Shown in pieces: positions 43,206 to 51,010 of a DNA stretch of 57,050 bases. The notes under the pieces were generated by a model. It had not been told where the DNA came from. It saw only the letters and a program-made list of their open reading frames with translations, and searched no databases. The DNA lies in assembly GCA_050692985.1 (NCBI GenBank), contig JBOGVZ010000003.1:1-57050 (forward strand), read 5' to 3'. A program made the translations under genes and the position numbers. The stretch's first letter is position 1; every line of letters begins with the position of its first letter. This DNA is from JBOGVZ01 sp050692985. GTDB lineage: Bacteria; Actinomycetota; UBA4738; CALAEC01.

Positions 43206-45557
43206 ATGCGCAAGACCCTGTCCCTCACCGCCGCCCTGGCCGTGACGATCGGCCTGGTCCTTCCCCCCGGGGTGGCCTCTGCCTCCTTCCCCGAGCCCCC
43301 CCTGGTGCTCCACGAGCTCACCCCCTGCACCCTGTTCGACACCCGGCCCTCCCAGGGGGGCACCGGGGCCCTGGCCGGGGGGGAGGCCAGGGCCTTCCAC
43401 GTGGTGGGGTCCACCTCCGACTTCGCCTCCCAGGGAGGGACCGCCGGGGGGTGCGGGATCCCCGGCTTCTCCGGAGGGACCCCCCAGACCGAGGTGGTGT
43501 TCCTGAACCTGGTCTCGGTGGACCCCGCCGGAGGGGGCAACCTCAGGGTGTGGGCCACCGACGTCCCCGAGCCCTCCGGAGGGGTCCTCAACTACCAGAA
43601 GCTCACCCCCAACCTGAACAACGCCAACGCCCTGGTCATCGGGGTCCGCAAGGACTCCGAGGGGGACGACATCACCGTGCGGGCCAACGTGTCCGGGACC
43701 CACGTCCGCGGCGTGGCCCTGGGCTACCTCACCAGGGGGGAGGTGTCCTTCTGGGCCCTGGAGGGCAACTCCGGCACCGACCCGGCCGCGAACTTCCTGG
43801 GCACCACCGACGACACCGCCCTCAACTTCCGGGTCAACGACGCCCGGGCCCTGCGCCTGGAGCCCACCGCCACCTCCCCCAACGTGATCGGCGGTCACCC
43901 CAGCAACACCGTCACCGCCGGCGCCTTCGGGGCCACCATCGGGGGAGGGGGAGCCAGCGACGGCACGAATCGGGTCACCGACATCTACGGCACCGTGGGC
44001 GGGGGTCGGAACAACCAGGCCGGGGACAGCGCCGGGACCACCTCGGACCGGCCATACACCACCGTGGGTGGCGGGAACGCCAACGTCGCCACCGGTGCCC
44101 AGGCCACCGTGGGCGGGGGCGGCAACAACACCGCCATCGGCACCTCGGCCACCGTGGGCGGGGGCGGCGGCAACACCGCCAGCGGCTCCTTGGCCACCGT
44201 CCCCGGGGGCAGCGGCAACAACGCCGCGGGCCTCCTCAGCTTCGCCGCAGGTCACATGGCCAAGGCCAACCACGACGGGGCCTTCGTGTGGGCCGATTCC
44301 CAGTTCGCCGACATGGCTTCATCTGCCGTGAACGAGTTCGCCGTGAGGGCCGGCGGCGGAGTTCGGTTCGTCGTGGGCGCCAACACCTGCCAGCTCTCAA
44401 CGGGGACCGGTGCCTGGACCGGGAGCTGCGCTCCCCCGGCGGCTCAGCAGGCCTGGCTCCTGTCGGGCAACGTCGGCACCAACCCGGCCACCAACTTCGT
44501 GGGGACCACCGACAACACCCCCCTGAACTTCCGGGTGAACAACGCCCGGATCCTCCGCTTGGAGCCCCAGTCGACCAGCCCCAACATCATCGGGGGGTTC
44601 TCCGGGAACCTGGTAGGGGCCGGGGTCCAGGGAGCCACCATCGGGGGCGGCGGGGCGGCCACCCTTCCCAACAGCGTCTACGACAACAACGGCACGATCG
44701 GCGGCGGTCAGAACAACCAGGCCGGGGACAACGCGGGGACGGTCGACGACCGGAGGTTCTCCACCGTGGGAGGGGGCTTCACCAACACCGCCAGCGGCGA
44801 GTTCTCCACCGTGGGAGGCGGCTCCAACAACACCGCCAGCGCCAACGCGGCCACCGTGGCCGGGGGCAACGCCAACACCGCCAGCGGCGCTTTTGCCACC
44901 GTCCCCGGGGGCTTCGCCAGCACCGCCGCGGGCGCCACCAGTTTCGCCGCGGGGACGCGGGCCAAGGCCAACCACCAGGGGGCCTTCGTGTGGGCGGACT
45001 CTCAGTTCGCCGACATGGCCTCGACGACGACCGACCAGTTCATCGCCCGGGCTGCCGGGCGCTTCTTCTTCCAGTCCGACTCCACCCTGGACAACCAGGG
45101 GGGGTTCCTGAACACGTCCACCGGGGCCTTCCTCTCCAACGTGGGGGTGTGGACCAACGCCTCCGACGCCGCCCTGAAGACCGGGTTCACCGCCATCGAC
45201 CCGGCTCAGGTGCTGGATCGGGTGAGTGAGATGCCCATCACCTCGTGGTCCTACCGGGCCGAGCCCGGGGTGATCCACATCGGCCCCACCGCCCAGGACT
45301 TCCAGGCGGCCTTCGGGCTGGGCTCGGACGACGAGACCATCGGCACGGTGGACGCCGACGGGGTGGCCCTGGCGGCCATACAGGGGCTCCACGAGGAGAA
45401 CCTGGAACTGAAGGACCAGATGGCCGAGTTCCGGGCCTCACGATCGTCCGGGGGCTCCGCCTGGCCTCAGCCCGCGATGTGGGCCATGGCCGGCGCCGTG
45501 GCCCTGGCCGCCTTAATTCTGGGCCGCCGATGGGGGATGGCGGTGATCAGTCGCTGA
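43206..45557 (+). CDS. Secreted fibre protein 1: DTR domain, YadA-head-like repeats, Peptidase_S74 chaperone domain, C-terminal membrane tail
   Basis: A 783-residue secreted protein. Signal peptide 1-26 (cleavage after VASA). Residues about 33-175 form an actinobacterial-type beta domain (LTPCTLFDTRPSQGGTG). Two long internal modules follow (starting near 186 and 415), each opening GTDPAANFLGTTDDTALNFRV or its close variant and containing glycine-rich units such as TVGGGNNNTASG, as in YadA/Hia head beta-rolls. Peptidase_S74 domain from about 645: Ser653 and Lys658 in SDAALK match the Ser-x4-Lys self-cleavage dyad, then HIGPTAQDF and GVALAAIQGL, a short coiled coil, one membrane helix (about 755-772) and a GRRWG basic tail. 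S74 domains trimerise fibres and cut themselves off. Its 3' end overlaps the convergent sulfotransferase by 11 bp. Confidence 0.85.
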   Translation: MRKTLSLTAALAVTIGLVLPPGVASASFPEPPLVLHELTPCTLFDTRPSQGGTGALAGGEARAFHVVGSTSDFASQGGTAGGCGIPGFSGGTPQTEVVFLNLVSVDPAGGGNLRVWATDVPEPSGGVLNYQKLTPNLNNANALVIGVRKDSEGDDITVRANVSGTHVRGVALGYLTRGEVSFWALEGNSGTDPAANFLGTTDDTALNFRVNDARALRLEPTATSPNVIGGHPSNTVTAGAFGATIGGGGASDGTNRVTDIYGTVGGGRNNQAGDSAGTTSDRPYTTVGGGNANVATGAQATVGGGGNNTAIGTSATVGGGGGNTASGSLATVPGGSGNNAAGLLSFAAGHMAKANHDGAFVWADSQFADMASSAVNEFAVRAGGGVRFVVGANTCQLSTGTGAWTGSCAPPAAQQAWLLSGNVGTNPATNFVGTTDNTPLNFRVNNARILRLEPQSTSPNIIGGFSGNLVGAGVQGATIGGGGAATLPNSVYDNNGTIGGGQNNQAGDNAGTVDDRRFSTVGGGFTNTASGEFSTVGGGSNNTASANAATVAGGNANTASGAFATVPGGFASTAAGATSFAAGTRAKANHQGAFVWADSQFADMASTTTDQFIARAAGRFFFQSDSTLDNQGGFLNTSTGAFLSNVGVWTNASDAALKTGFTAIDPAQVLDRVSEMPITSWSYRAEPGVIHIGPTAQDFQAAFGLGSDDETIGTVDADGVALAAIQGLHEENLELKDQMAEFRASRSSGGSAWPQPAMWAMAGAVALAALILGRRWGMAVISR

Positions 45558-46305
45558 AGCTCGGCCACAGCGAGCGGTCCACACCCCAGTCGCGCTCGAG
45601 CCGGGCCACCTCCGGCAGGTAGGTGGCTCGGAGCGCGTCGCGGAGGGCCGGCAGCCACTGGTCGGTCCACCGCTCCGGCGGCGGGGTGGCCGTGGCGCTG
45701 GGCGCCGAGACCTCGCCCATGTCCACCGGGTCCACCCCCAGGGCCGTCCACACCCGGGAGACCGCGGCCTGGGGATCCCGTACCGCGGCCTCGTATTGCT
45801 GGACCACGAACCGGTCGGGTGGGAAGTGCGCCGTCCACGCCGCCAGGTGGGTGGCGTACATGCCCGCCCACAGGGCGTCGGCCCCCCGCTCCCGGGTCCA
45901 CCGGGCCAGGCCCCCGGGGTCCTCCGGCGGCTGGGCCTCCCGCCGGAACCACGACATGGCCGAGGCGAACCGGTCCACGGGGTCCCGCAGGAGCACCACC
46001 AGGACGAGGTCCTCCCCGCAGGCCTCGCGCACCATCGGGGGGATCCACAGGCCCCGGAGGTAGAACGGCGTGAACTCCCCTGGGAGCCGGCCCTCCGCGC
46101 CGCCGAAGAGGGCCCGGTAGGCCCGGGCAGCCTCCTCGGTCCACGGCTCCACCAGGAACCGGTTGAAGTAATGCAGCTCCTTCTGACCCTGCGGGCCCAG
46201 GCAGACGTCCGGATGCCTGGTCAGCAGGTAGGTGAACCAGGTGGTCCCCGACCGCTGGGCCCCGATCCCCACCCACGCCGGCCCCTCCGGCGATGCTCGC
46301 TCCAT
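45547..46305 (-). CDS. Sulfotransferase paired with fibre protein 1
   Basis: A 252-residue PAPS-dependent sulfotransferase. GIGAQRSGTTWFTYLLTRHP near residues 13-32 is the phosphosulfate loop and VVLLRDPVDRFASAMSWF the 3'-phosphate element, with FVVQQYEAAVRDP following. A GGAAGGA ribosome-binding site lies 6 nt before the ATG. Closely related to the broken copy at 51000-51762, which sits in the same convergent, 11-bp-overlapping position next to fibre 2. This strict pairing suggests that the acceptor is the fibre or a glycan attached to it; this is inference. Confidence 0.88.
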   Translation of the reverse strand: MERASPEGPAWVGIGAQRSGTTWFTYLLTRHPDVCLGPQGQKELHYFNRFLVEPWTEEAARAYRALFGGAEGRLPGEFTPFYLRGLWIPPMVREACGEDLVLVVLLRDPVDRFASAMSWFRREAQPPEDPGGLARWTRERGADALWAGMYATHLAAWTAHFPPDRFVVQQYEAAVRDPQAAVSRVWTALGVDPVDMGEVSAPSATATPPPERWTDQWLPALRDALRATYLPEVARLERDWGVDRSLWPSFSD

Positions 46306-46400
46306 CGAGTGTCCTTCCGCCTCGGCCCGTGAAGGGTACCGTCACCGGCTTCCGCCAGCAGCGCTGTCGCGACGGCAGGTGCCCCGCCCAGTCGACGATC

Positions 46401-46429
46401 TTTGGCTTGACATATCGATGCAATACCAT
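46401..46429 (+). promoter_or_regulatory. Promoter and possible operator of toxin-antitoxin module 1
   Basis: TTTGGC (46401-46406), 17-nt spacer, TACCAT (46424-46429), then 6 nt to the antitoxin ATG. An inverted repeat ATGCA...TGCAT spans the -10 and the start and may be the autoregulatory site. Confidence 0.45.
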
Positions 46430-46435
46430 GGATGC

Positions 46436-46675
46436 ATGCGAACGACGATCAGGGTCGACGAGGCGCTCCTCAGAGAGGCCAAGGGGCTAGCGGCGCGCAC
46501 GGGTCGATCCCTCACCGCGGTGATCGAGGACGCCCTACGGCAGTCGCTGGAGGCGGCCAAGCGAACGGGCGGGGAAGCCCGGGCCGAGCTGCCCACCTTC
46601 GATGGGGGCGGGCTCCAGGCCGGGGTTGACCTCGACGACACCGCCGCGCTGCTGGAGGTCATGGAGGGCAAGTGA
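46436..46675 (+). CDS. vapB: VapB-type antitoxin
   Basis: A 79-residue protein. The N-terminal MRTTIRVDEALLREAKGLAA with LTAVIEDALRQSL is a ribbon-helix-helix DNA-binding fold; the C-terminal 30 residues (LPTFDGGGLQAGVDLDDTAA) are the toxin-binding tail typical of VapB antitoxins. The start was set by the -10-like TACCAT 6 nt upstream and by the fold; the frame is open upstream. Its stop overlaps the VapC start (GTGA). It should neutralise the toxin and repress the operon. Confidence 0.88.
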   Translation: MRTTIRVDEALLREAKGLAARTGRSLTAVIEDALRQSLEAAKRTGGEARAELPTFDGGGLQAGVDLDDTAALLEVMEGK

Positions 46676-47112
46676 TCCTCGTGGACGTGAACGTCCTTGT
46701 CTACGCCCACCGAGAGGACGCCCCTCGCCACGCCGAGTTCCGGGCGTGGCTGCGGGAGACGGTCGAGTCCGAGGCGCCGTTCGGGGTGTCCGAGCTTGTT
46801 CTGAGCGGGTTCCTCCGCGTGGTCACTCACCCCCGGATATTCGTCAAACCAACCCCGATGGACATGGCACTGGACTTCGCCGACGCCCTACGCGAGCGGC
46901 CCAACTGCGTGGTGGTGGGCCCGGGGCCACGCCACTGGGACATCTTTCGGCGGCTCTGTCGGACGTCCGGGGTCCGCGGGAACCTCGTCCCCGACGCGTA
47001 CTTGGCGGCCCTGGCCATCGAGAGCGGGAGCGAGTGGATCACCGGCGACCGGGACTACTCGCGGTTCCCGGGATTGCGTTGGCGTCATCCCCTGGCATCC
47101 TCCGCTTCCTGA
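46672..47112 (+). CDS. vapC: VapC-type PIN-domain ribonuclease toxin
   Basis: A 146-residue PIN-domain protein: Asp5 in ILVDVNVLVYA, the conserved Glu in FGVSELVLSGF, Asp in VPDAYLAALAIE and Asp in ITGDRDYSRFPGL form the metal site of Mg-dependent RNases that cut tRNA or rRNA. GTG start coupled to vapB. The 3' end lies directly against a remnant of a fibre gene, so the module seems to have been inserted into, or retained at, a broken cassette. Confidence 0.92.
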   Translation: MILVDVNVLVYAHREDAPRHAEFRAWLRETVESEAPFGVSELVLSGFLRVVTHPRIFVKPTPMDMALDFADALRERPNCVVVGPGPRHWDIFRRLCRTSGVRGNLVPDAYLAALAIESGSEWITGDRDYSRFPGLRWRHPLASSAS

Positions 47113-47290
47113 GCGTCGGCCCGCCTCCGGAGGGCGAATCGTCACCGGCCGCCTCGCCGCCGTGGAGGGTGGCCGGCCCGCACCGGCCGGGCTACCGGCC
47201 GGTGCGTGGTGGGGGATCGCCGTGGCCCTGGGACTCCTGGGGTTGGGCGTTGGTCGCCGGTGGGGAGGGAGGGGCCTCCGGACCGCCTGA
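47113..47290 (+). pseudogene. C-terminal remnant of a fibre gene
   Basis: Reading the frame ending in TGA at 47288-47290 gives a tail (GLPAGAWWGIAVALGLLGLG, then VGRRWGGRGLRTA) very similar to the end of fibre protein 2 (ALPTGAWWALAAAVGLLGLG). It also has a preceding AAVEGGRPAP linker. Upstream of about 47130 the similarity fades into the vapC end. There is no start or S74 domain. It is therefore the last 50 or so codons of a lost fibre gene. Confidence 0.75.
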
Positions 47291-47298
47291 GCGTTCGA

Positions 47299-47316
47299 AT
47301 ACCATTCTGGTATGCT
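47299..47316 (+). promoter_or_regulatory. Palindromic operator and -10 of toxin-antitoxin module 2
   Basis: ATACCA-TTC-TGGTAT (47299-47313) is a perfect 6-bp inverted repeat overlapping TATGCT (47311-47316), which lies 6 nt before the antitoxin ATG. This is the expected place for antitoxin autorepression. Confidence 0.55.
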
Positions 47317-47322
47317 CATTGC

Positions 47323-47577
47323 ATGACGACGGGGCAGGTGGCCGTGCGCGTCCCCGAGGACCTGCTGGCACGGGTGGATGAGCTGGTCGAGCGGGGCGTG
47401 TTCGAGAGCCGTGCGGCCGCTCTTCGGGCGGGCCTGGAGATCGTCACCAGCCTCGAGCACCGCCGGGCGGTCGATCGGGCCATCGTGGAAGGCTACGACC
47501 GAGTGCCTCCGGCCGCGGTGGAGGAGGCGGCGGCCCTGGCCTCCCTCCGGGAGGCCATCGCAGGAGAGCCCTGGTGA
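47323..47577 (+). CDS. Ribbon-helix-helix antitoxin of a MazEF-like pair
   Basis: An 84-residue protein. VAVRVPEDLLARVDELVERG followed by SRAAALRAGLEIV is a ribbon-helix-helix fold of the type found with MazF toxins in Actinomycetota. The ATG at 47323 follows the -10-like TATGCT by 6 nt, and the palindrome upstream fits autoregulation. The stop overlaps the toxin start by 4 bp. Confidence 0.85.
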   Translation: MTTGQVAVRVPEDLLARVDELVERGVFESRAAALRAGLEIVTSLEHRRAVDRAIVEGYDRVPPAAVEEAAALASLREAIAGEPW

Positions 47578-47891
47578 CCGCGCCCAGTCGTGGCGAGGTG
47601 TGGTGGGCCGAGGTGGAGGATGTCGGCAGGCGCCCGTTCCTGGTGATGACACGTGAGGTGGCCATCCCGGTCCTTCGCACGGTCCTGGCTGCTCCTGTCA
47701 CCCGAACGATCAGGCGGATCCCCACAGAGCTGCCCCTGGGCCGGGACGACGGGATGCCCACGGAGAGCGCAGCCAGCTTCGACAACCTGAGGGTCATCCC
47801 GAAAGGGCACCTCGTCGAACGCATCTGCGTCCTGAGCGGCCCCCGGATGCTCGAAGCCTGCCGCGCCCTGCGAGCAGCCGTCGACTGCTGA
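47574..47891 (+). CDS. mazF: MazF/PemK-family endoribonuclease toxin
   Basis: A 105-residue toxin of the MazF fold. SRGEVWWAEVEDVGRRPFLV is the typical N-terminal strand pair with Arg at the active site; VLAAPVTRTIRRIPTELPLG and ASFDNLRVIPKGHL contain the other conserved strands and the Thr/Ser site. GTG start coupled to the antitoxin gene. It should cut mRNA when unneutralised. Confidence 0.92.
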   Translation: MTAPSRGEVWWAEVEDVGRRPFLVMTREVAIPVLRTVLAAPVTRTIRRIPTELPLGRDDGMPTESAASFDNLRVIPKGHLVERICVLSGPRMLEACRALRAAVDC

Positions 47892-47955
47892 CCGCGGCGG
47901 CCCTTCCGGACCTGAAGCCCAGCGCCCCCCCGGCCGACAGCGGGGATGCGGCGGA

Positions 47956-48006
47956 TCAGCCCGCCGTGCGGCGGAAGTTCGGCCACAGCGAGCGGTCGAT
48001 GCCCCA
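47956..48006 (-). pseudogene. C-terminal remnant of a cassette sulfotransferase
   Basis: On the minus strand this reads GWGIDRSLWPNFRRTAG followed by a stop, matching the end of the cassette sulfotransferases (DWGVDRSLWPSFSD and SFSE). Only the last 16-17 codons survive. The sequence jumps abruptly to a fibre-gene remnant at 48010. Confidence 0.7.
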
Positions 48007-48009
48007 TCC

Positions 48010-48156
48010 TTCGGGCTGGGCGGGGACGACCAGACCATCGGCACGGTGGACGCCGACGGGGTGGCCCTGGCGGCCATCCAGGGGCTGAACGATAAGCTCG
48101 AGGCCGAGGTCACCGAGCTTCGGGCCGAGGTCCGCTCCCGTGACACGGCTCCGTAG
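48010..48156 (+). pseudogene. S74-domain and coiled-coil remnant of a fibre gene
   Basis: The frame ending TAG at 48154-48156 reads FGLGGDDQTIGTVDADGVAL and then AAIQGLNDKLEAEVTELRAE, nearly identical to the end of the S74 domain of fibre 1 (FGLGSDDETIGTVDADGVAL). It stops after a short coiled coil without a membrane tail. It fuses directly to the sulfotransferase remnant, so recombination between cassettes is likely. Confidence 0.75.
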
Positions 48157-48194
48157 GGGACCTCCGGAATGCCCACGAATGTGCCCTTCCCCGT

Positions 48195-48359
48195 CTTGAC
48201 GAGCTTGCCTTGGGAGGCGCACCATTGCCCGGTCATGGGGAGGCGCCCGCGCGCCCCGCCCGGCGCACGGGAAGGGGTGGGGGCCGCAACCGGGCGCCGT
48301 CCCCGACTGTTGGACCGGCTCTCCTGTCGCCCCGGCCCCAGAAGGAAAGGGGAGCCGTC
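48195..48359 (+). promoter_or_regulatory. Conserved leader of fibre gene 2
   Basis: Starts with the same CTTGACGAGCTTGCCTTGGG 20-mer as leader 1. TTGACG (48196-48201), 18 nt, CACCAT is a candidate promoter. CGGCTCTCC and GGGGAGCCG near the 3' end can pair and would cover the AAGGAAAGGGGAG ribosome-binding site, as in leader 1. Confidence 0.45.
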
Positions 48360-51010
48360 ATGCGCAAGACCCTCGCTCTCACCGCCTGCCTGGCCCTGGT
48401 ATTGGCCCTCACCCCGGGCACGGCCCAGGCGATCACGGGTGATCCCCTGGTGTTCCACGAGGTCACCCCGTGCGTGCTGTTCGACACCCGTCCCTCCCAG
48501 GGGGGAACCGGGGCCCTGGCCGGCGGGGAGGCCAGGACCTTCCACGTGGTCGGCTCCACCTCGGACTTCGCCGCCCAGGGAGGGACCGCCGGGGGGTGCG
48601 GGATTCCCGGGTTCTCCGGCGGCTCCCCCCAGACCGACATGGCGTACCTGAACCTGGTGGCGGTGGACCCCACCGGGGGCGGGAACCTCAAGGTGTGGGC
48701 CACCGACGTGCCCGAGCCCTCGGGCGGGGTGGTGAACTACCAGAAGCTCACCCCCAACCTCAACAACTCCAACGGGGTCATCACCGGGGTCCGCCAGGAC
48801 TCCGAGGGCAACGACATCACCGTGCGGGCCAACGTCTCGGGGACCCACGTCCGGGGCGTGGCCCTGGGCTACCTGACGAACGCGGAGTCCTCCGCCTGGC
48901 TCCTGGGAGGCAACGCCGGCACCGACCCGGCCACCCAGTTCGTGGGCACCACCGACGACACGGCCCTGAACTTCCGGGTGAACGACGCCCGGGCATTCCG
49001 CCTCGAGCCCAACCCAACCAGCCCCAACGTGATCGGGGGTTTCTCCGGCAACTCCGTGGCCGGGGGGATCCTTGGGGCCACCATCGGCGGTGGGGGTCAG
49101 GCCACGGGCCCCAATCAGGTGATCGCAAACTTGGCGACCATCGGCGGGGGGGTGAACAACACGGCCAGCGGTCCCGCCGCCAGCATCGGCGGGGGCACCT
49201 CGAACACAGCCAACGCCTTCGCCAGCATGGTGCCCGGGGGACAGAGCAACACTGCGGCCGGAGAGTACAGCCTGGCCGCAGGTCGGCAAGCTCAGGCCAA
49301 CCACCACGGAGCCTTCGTGTGGGCCGACTCGGTGGATGCCGGCTTCGCCTCCACGGCCATGAACGAGTTCTCTGTCCGGGCGGGGGGCGGGGTTCGCTTC
49401 GTCGTTGCGGGGAACACCTGCTCGATCGACGTGGGGACCGGCCAGTGGACGGGCAGCTGCACGCCCCCGATGACCAACGCCTGGCTCCTGGGCGGGAACG
49501 GTGGCACCACCGCCGGCACCGACTTCCTGGGAACCACCGATGACGAGCCCCTCGAGCTGAAGGTCAACGGGTTCCGCGCCCTGCGCCTGGAACCCCATGC
49601 GGGGAGCGCTCACAACCTCATCGGCGGATCCCAGCACAACCTCGTCACCGCGGGGGCCCACGGGGCAACCATCTCCGGAGGAGGAGGTCTGGGGATAGTC
49701 CCCAACAAGGTCACGGACAACTTCGGAACCATCGGGGGCGGCCGCCTGAATCAGGCCGGCGACGATGCGGGGACCACCTCGGACGCGGAGCACGCCACCG
49801 TGGGGGGCGGGAGGATCAACACGGCCAGCGGGCCCCAGTCCACCGTCGGTGGCGGCGACGACAACCTCGCCAGCGGAGGGCATTCCACCATCGCCGGTGG
49901 GTGGGACAACGCGGCCAGCGGGAGCCTGTCGGTGATCGCCGGCGGCGGCTTCAACACCGTGAGCGGCGACTCCTCCACCATCGGTGGCGGCGAGTCGAAC
50001 GATGCCGGCGGCTTCGGGGCCACGATCGGCGGCGGCACCGGGAACGTGACCTCCGCCGACTTCGCCACGATCGGCGGCGGCGAAGACAGCAGTGTCACGG
50101 CCAACGGTGGGACCGTCGGGGGCGGCTTCACCAACGTCGTCGGCGGGGCCGTGGCCACGGTTGGTGGGGGCGTCAGCAACAGCGCCGGTGGCGATGGGTC
50201 GTTCATCGGAGGTGGCAGCAGCAACGTGGCCGCCGGCCACATAGCGGTGATCGGCGGAGGCTCGAACAACGTCGCCAGCGTCGCTCGCGCCACGGTGAGC
50301 GGAGGACACGGGAACAGCGCCACCGGCCTGTTCGCCACCGTCCCGGGCGGGGACTCCAACGCCGCTGCGGGCAAGTGGAGCCTCGCCGCCGGACAGCGCG
50401 CCCATGCCGACCACCAGGGGGCGTTTGTGTGGGGAGACTCTCAGTTCGCCGACATGGCTTCGACCGGGAACGACCAGTTCATCGTGCGGGCCCAGGGGAA
50501 CCTGTTCTTCCAGTCGGACTCGTCGCTGGACAACCAGGGAGGCTTCATCAACACCTCCACGGGAGCCTTCCTGTCGAACACCGGGTGTGGACGGACATGT
50601 CCTCGGTGGACGTCAAGGAGGGGTTCAGGCCCGTGGAGCCCCAGACCATCCTGGAGGGGGTGGCCTCCCTCCCGGTGACAACCTGGAGCTACGAGGGTCA
50701 GGAGGGTGTGCGTCACATCGGCCCGGTCGCGGAGGACTTCTACGACCGGTTCGCCGTGGGGGAGAGTCCCCGCCACCTGGCCTCGCTGGACACCGGAGGG
50801 GTGGCCCTGGCGGCTATCCAGGGGCTGAACCAGAAGGTGCAGCAGCAGCAGGCTCGGATCGCCGAGCTCCAGGCCGGCGGGAGCAGCCCGGGTGCAGGAC
50901 CGGCGCTTCCGACAGGGGCGTGGTGGGCCCTGGCCGCGGCCGTGGGCCTCCTGGGGCTCGGCCTGGGTCGGCGGTGGGGAGGAGGTGGCCTCCAGACCGT
51001 CATTCGCTGA
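48360..51010 (+). CDS. Secreted fibre protein 2 (DTR, YadA-head-like repeats, Peptidase_S74, membrane tail), frameshifted as sequenced
   Basis: A paralogue of fibre 1, about 883 residues if one base is restored. Signal peptide MRKTLALTACLALVLALTPG, DTR beta domain (VTPCVLFDTRPSQGGTG), two glycine-rich head modules, of which the second is longer than in fibre 1, then S74. The frame breaks near 50583-50585: ACACCGGGTGTGG has three G where fibre 1 has five (GTGGGGGTGTGG), so the reading frame that ends at 50678 lacks S74. In the other frame the domain continues to 51010: SSVDVK (Ser-x4-Lys dyad), HIGPVAEDF, GVALAAIQGL, coiled coil and a tail (ALPTGAWWALAAAVGLLGLG followed by GRRWG). It overlaps the sulfotransferase 3' end by 11 bp. 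Confidence 0.8.

Noticed and set aside
43206..45557. Classical trimeric autotransporter (YadA) assignment
   Set aside because: There is no C-terminal YadA beta-barrel anchor; the protein ends in an S74 domain and a single helix, and the host looks monoderm.
43900..50400. Regularly spaced short repeats that could suggest a CRISPR array
   Set aside because: The repeats are in-frame glycine-rich codons of the fibre head modules, imperfect and without unique spacers; no cas gene is present.
50880..51010. LPxTG sortase signal in fibre 2
   Set aside because: The sequence is LPTGA, one residue short of LPxTG, and fibre 1 lacks it; no sortase gene is present in the window.
43206..51010. Prophage tail-fibre genes because of the S74 domain
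   Set aside because: Both proteins have signal peptides and membrane tails and there are no phage genes nearby.
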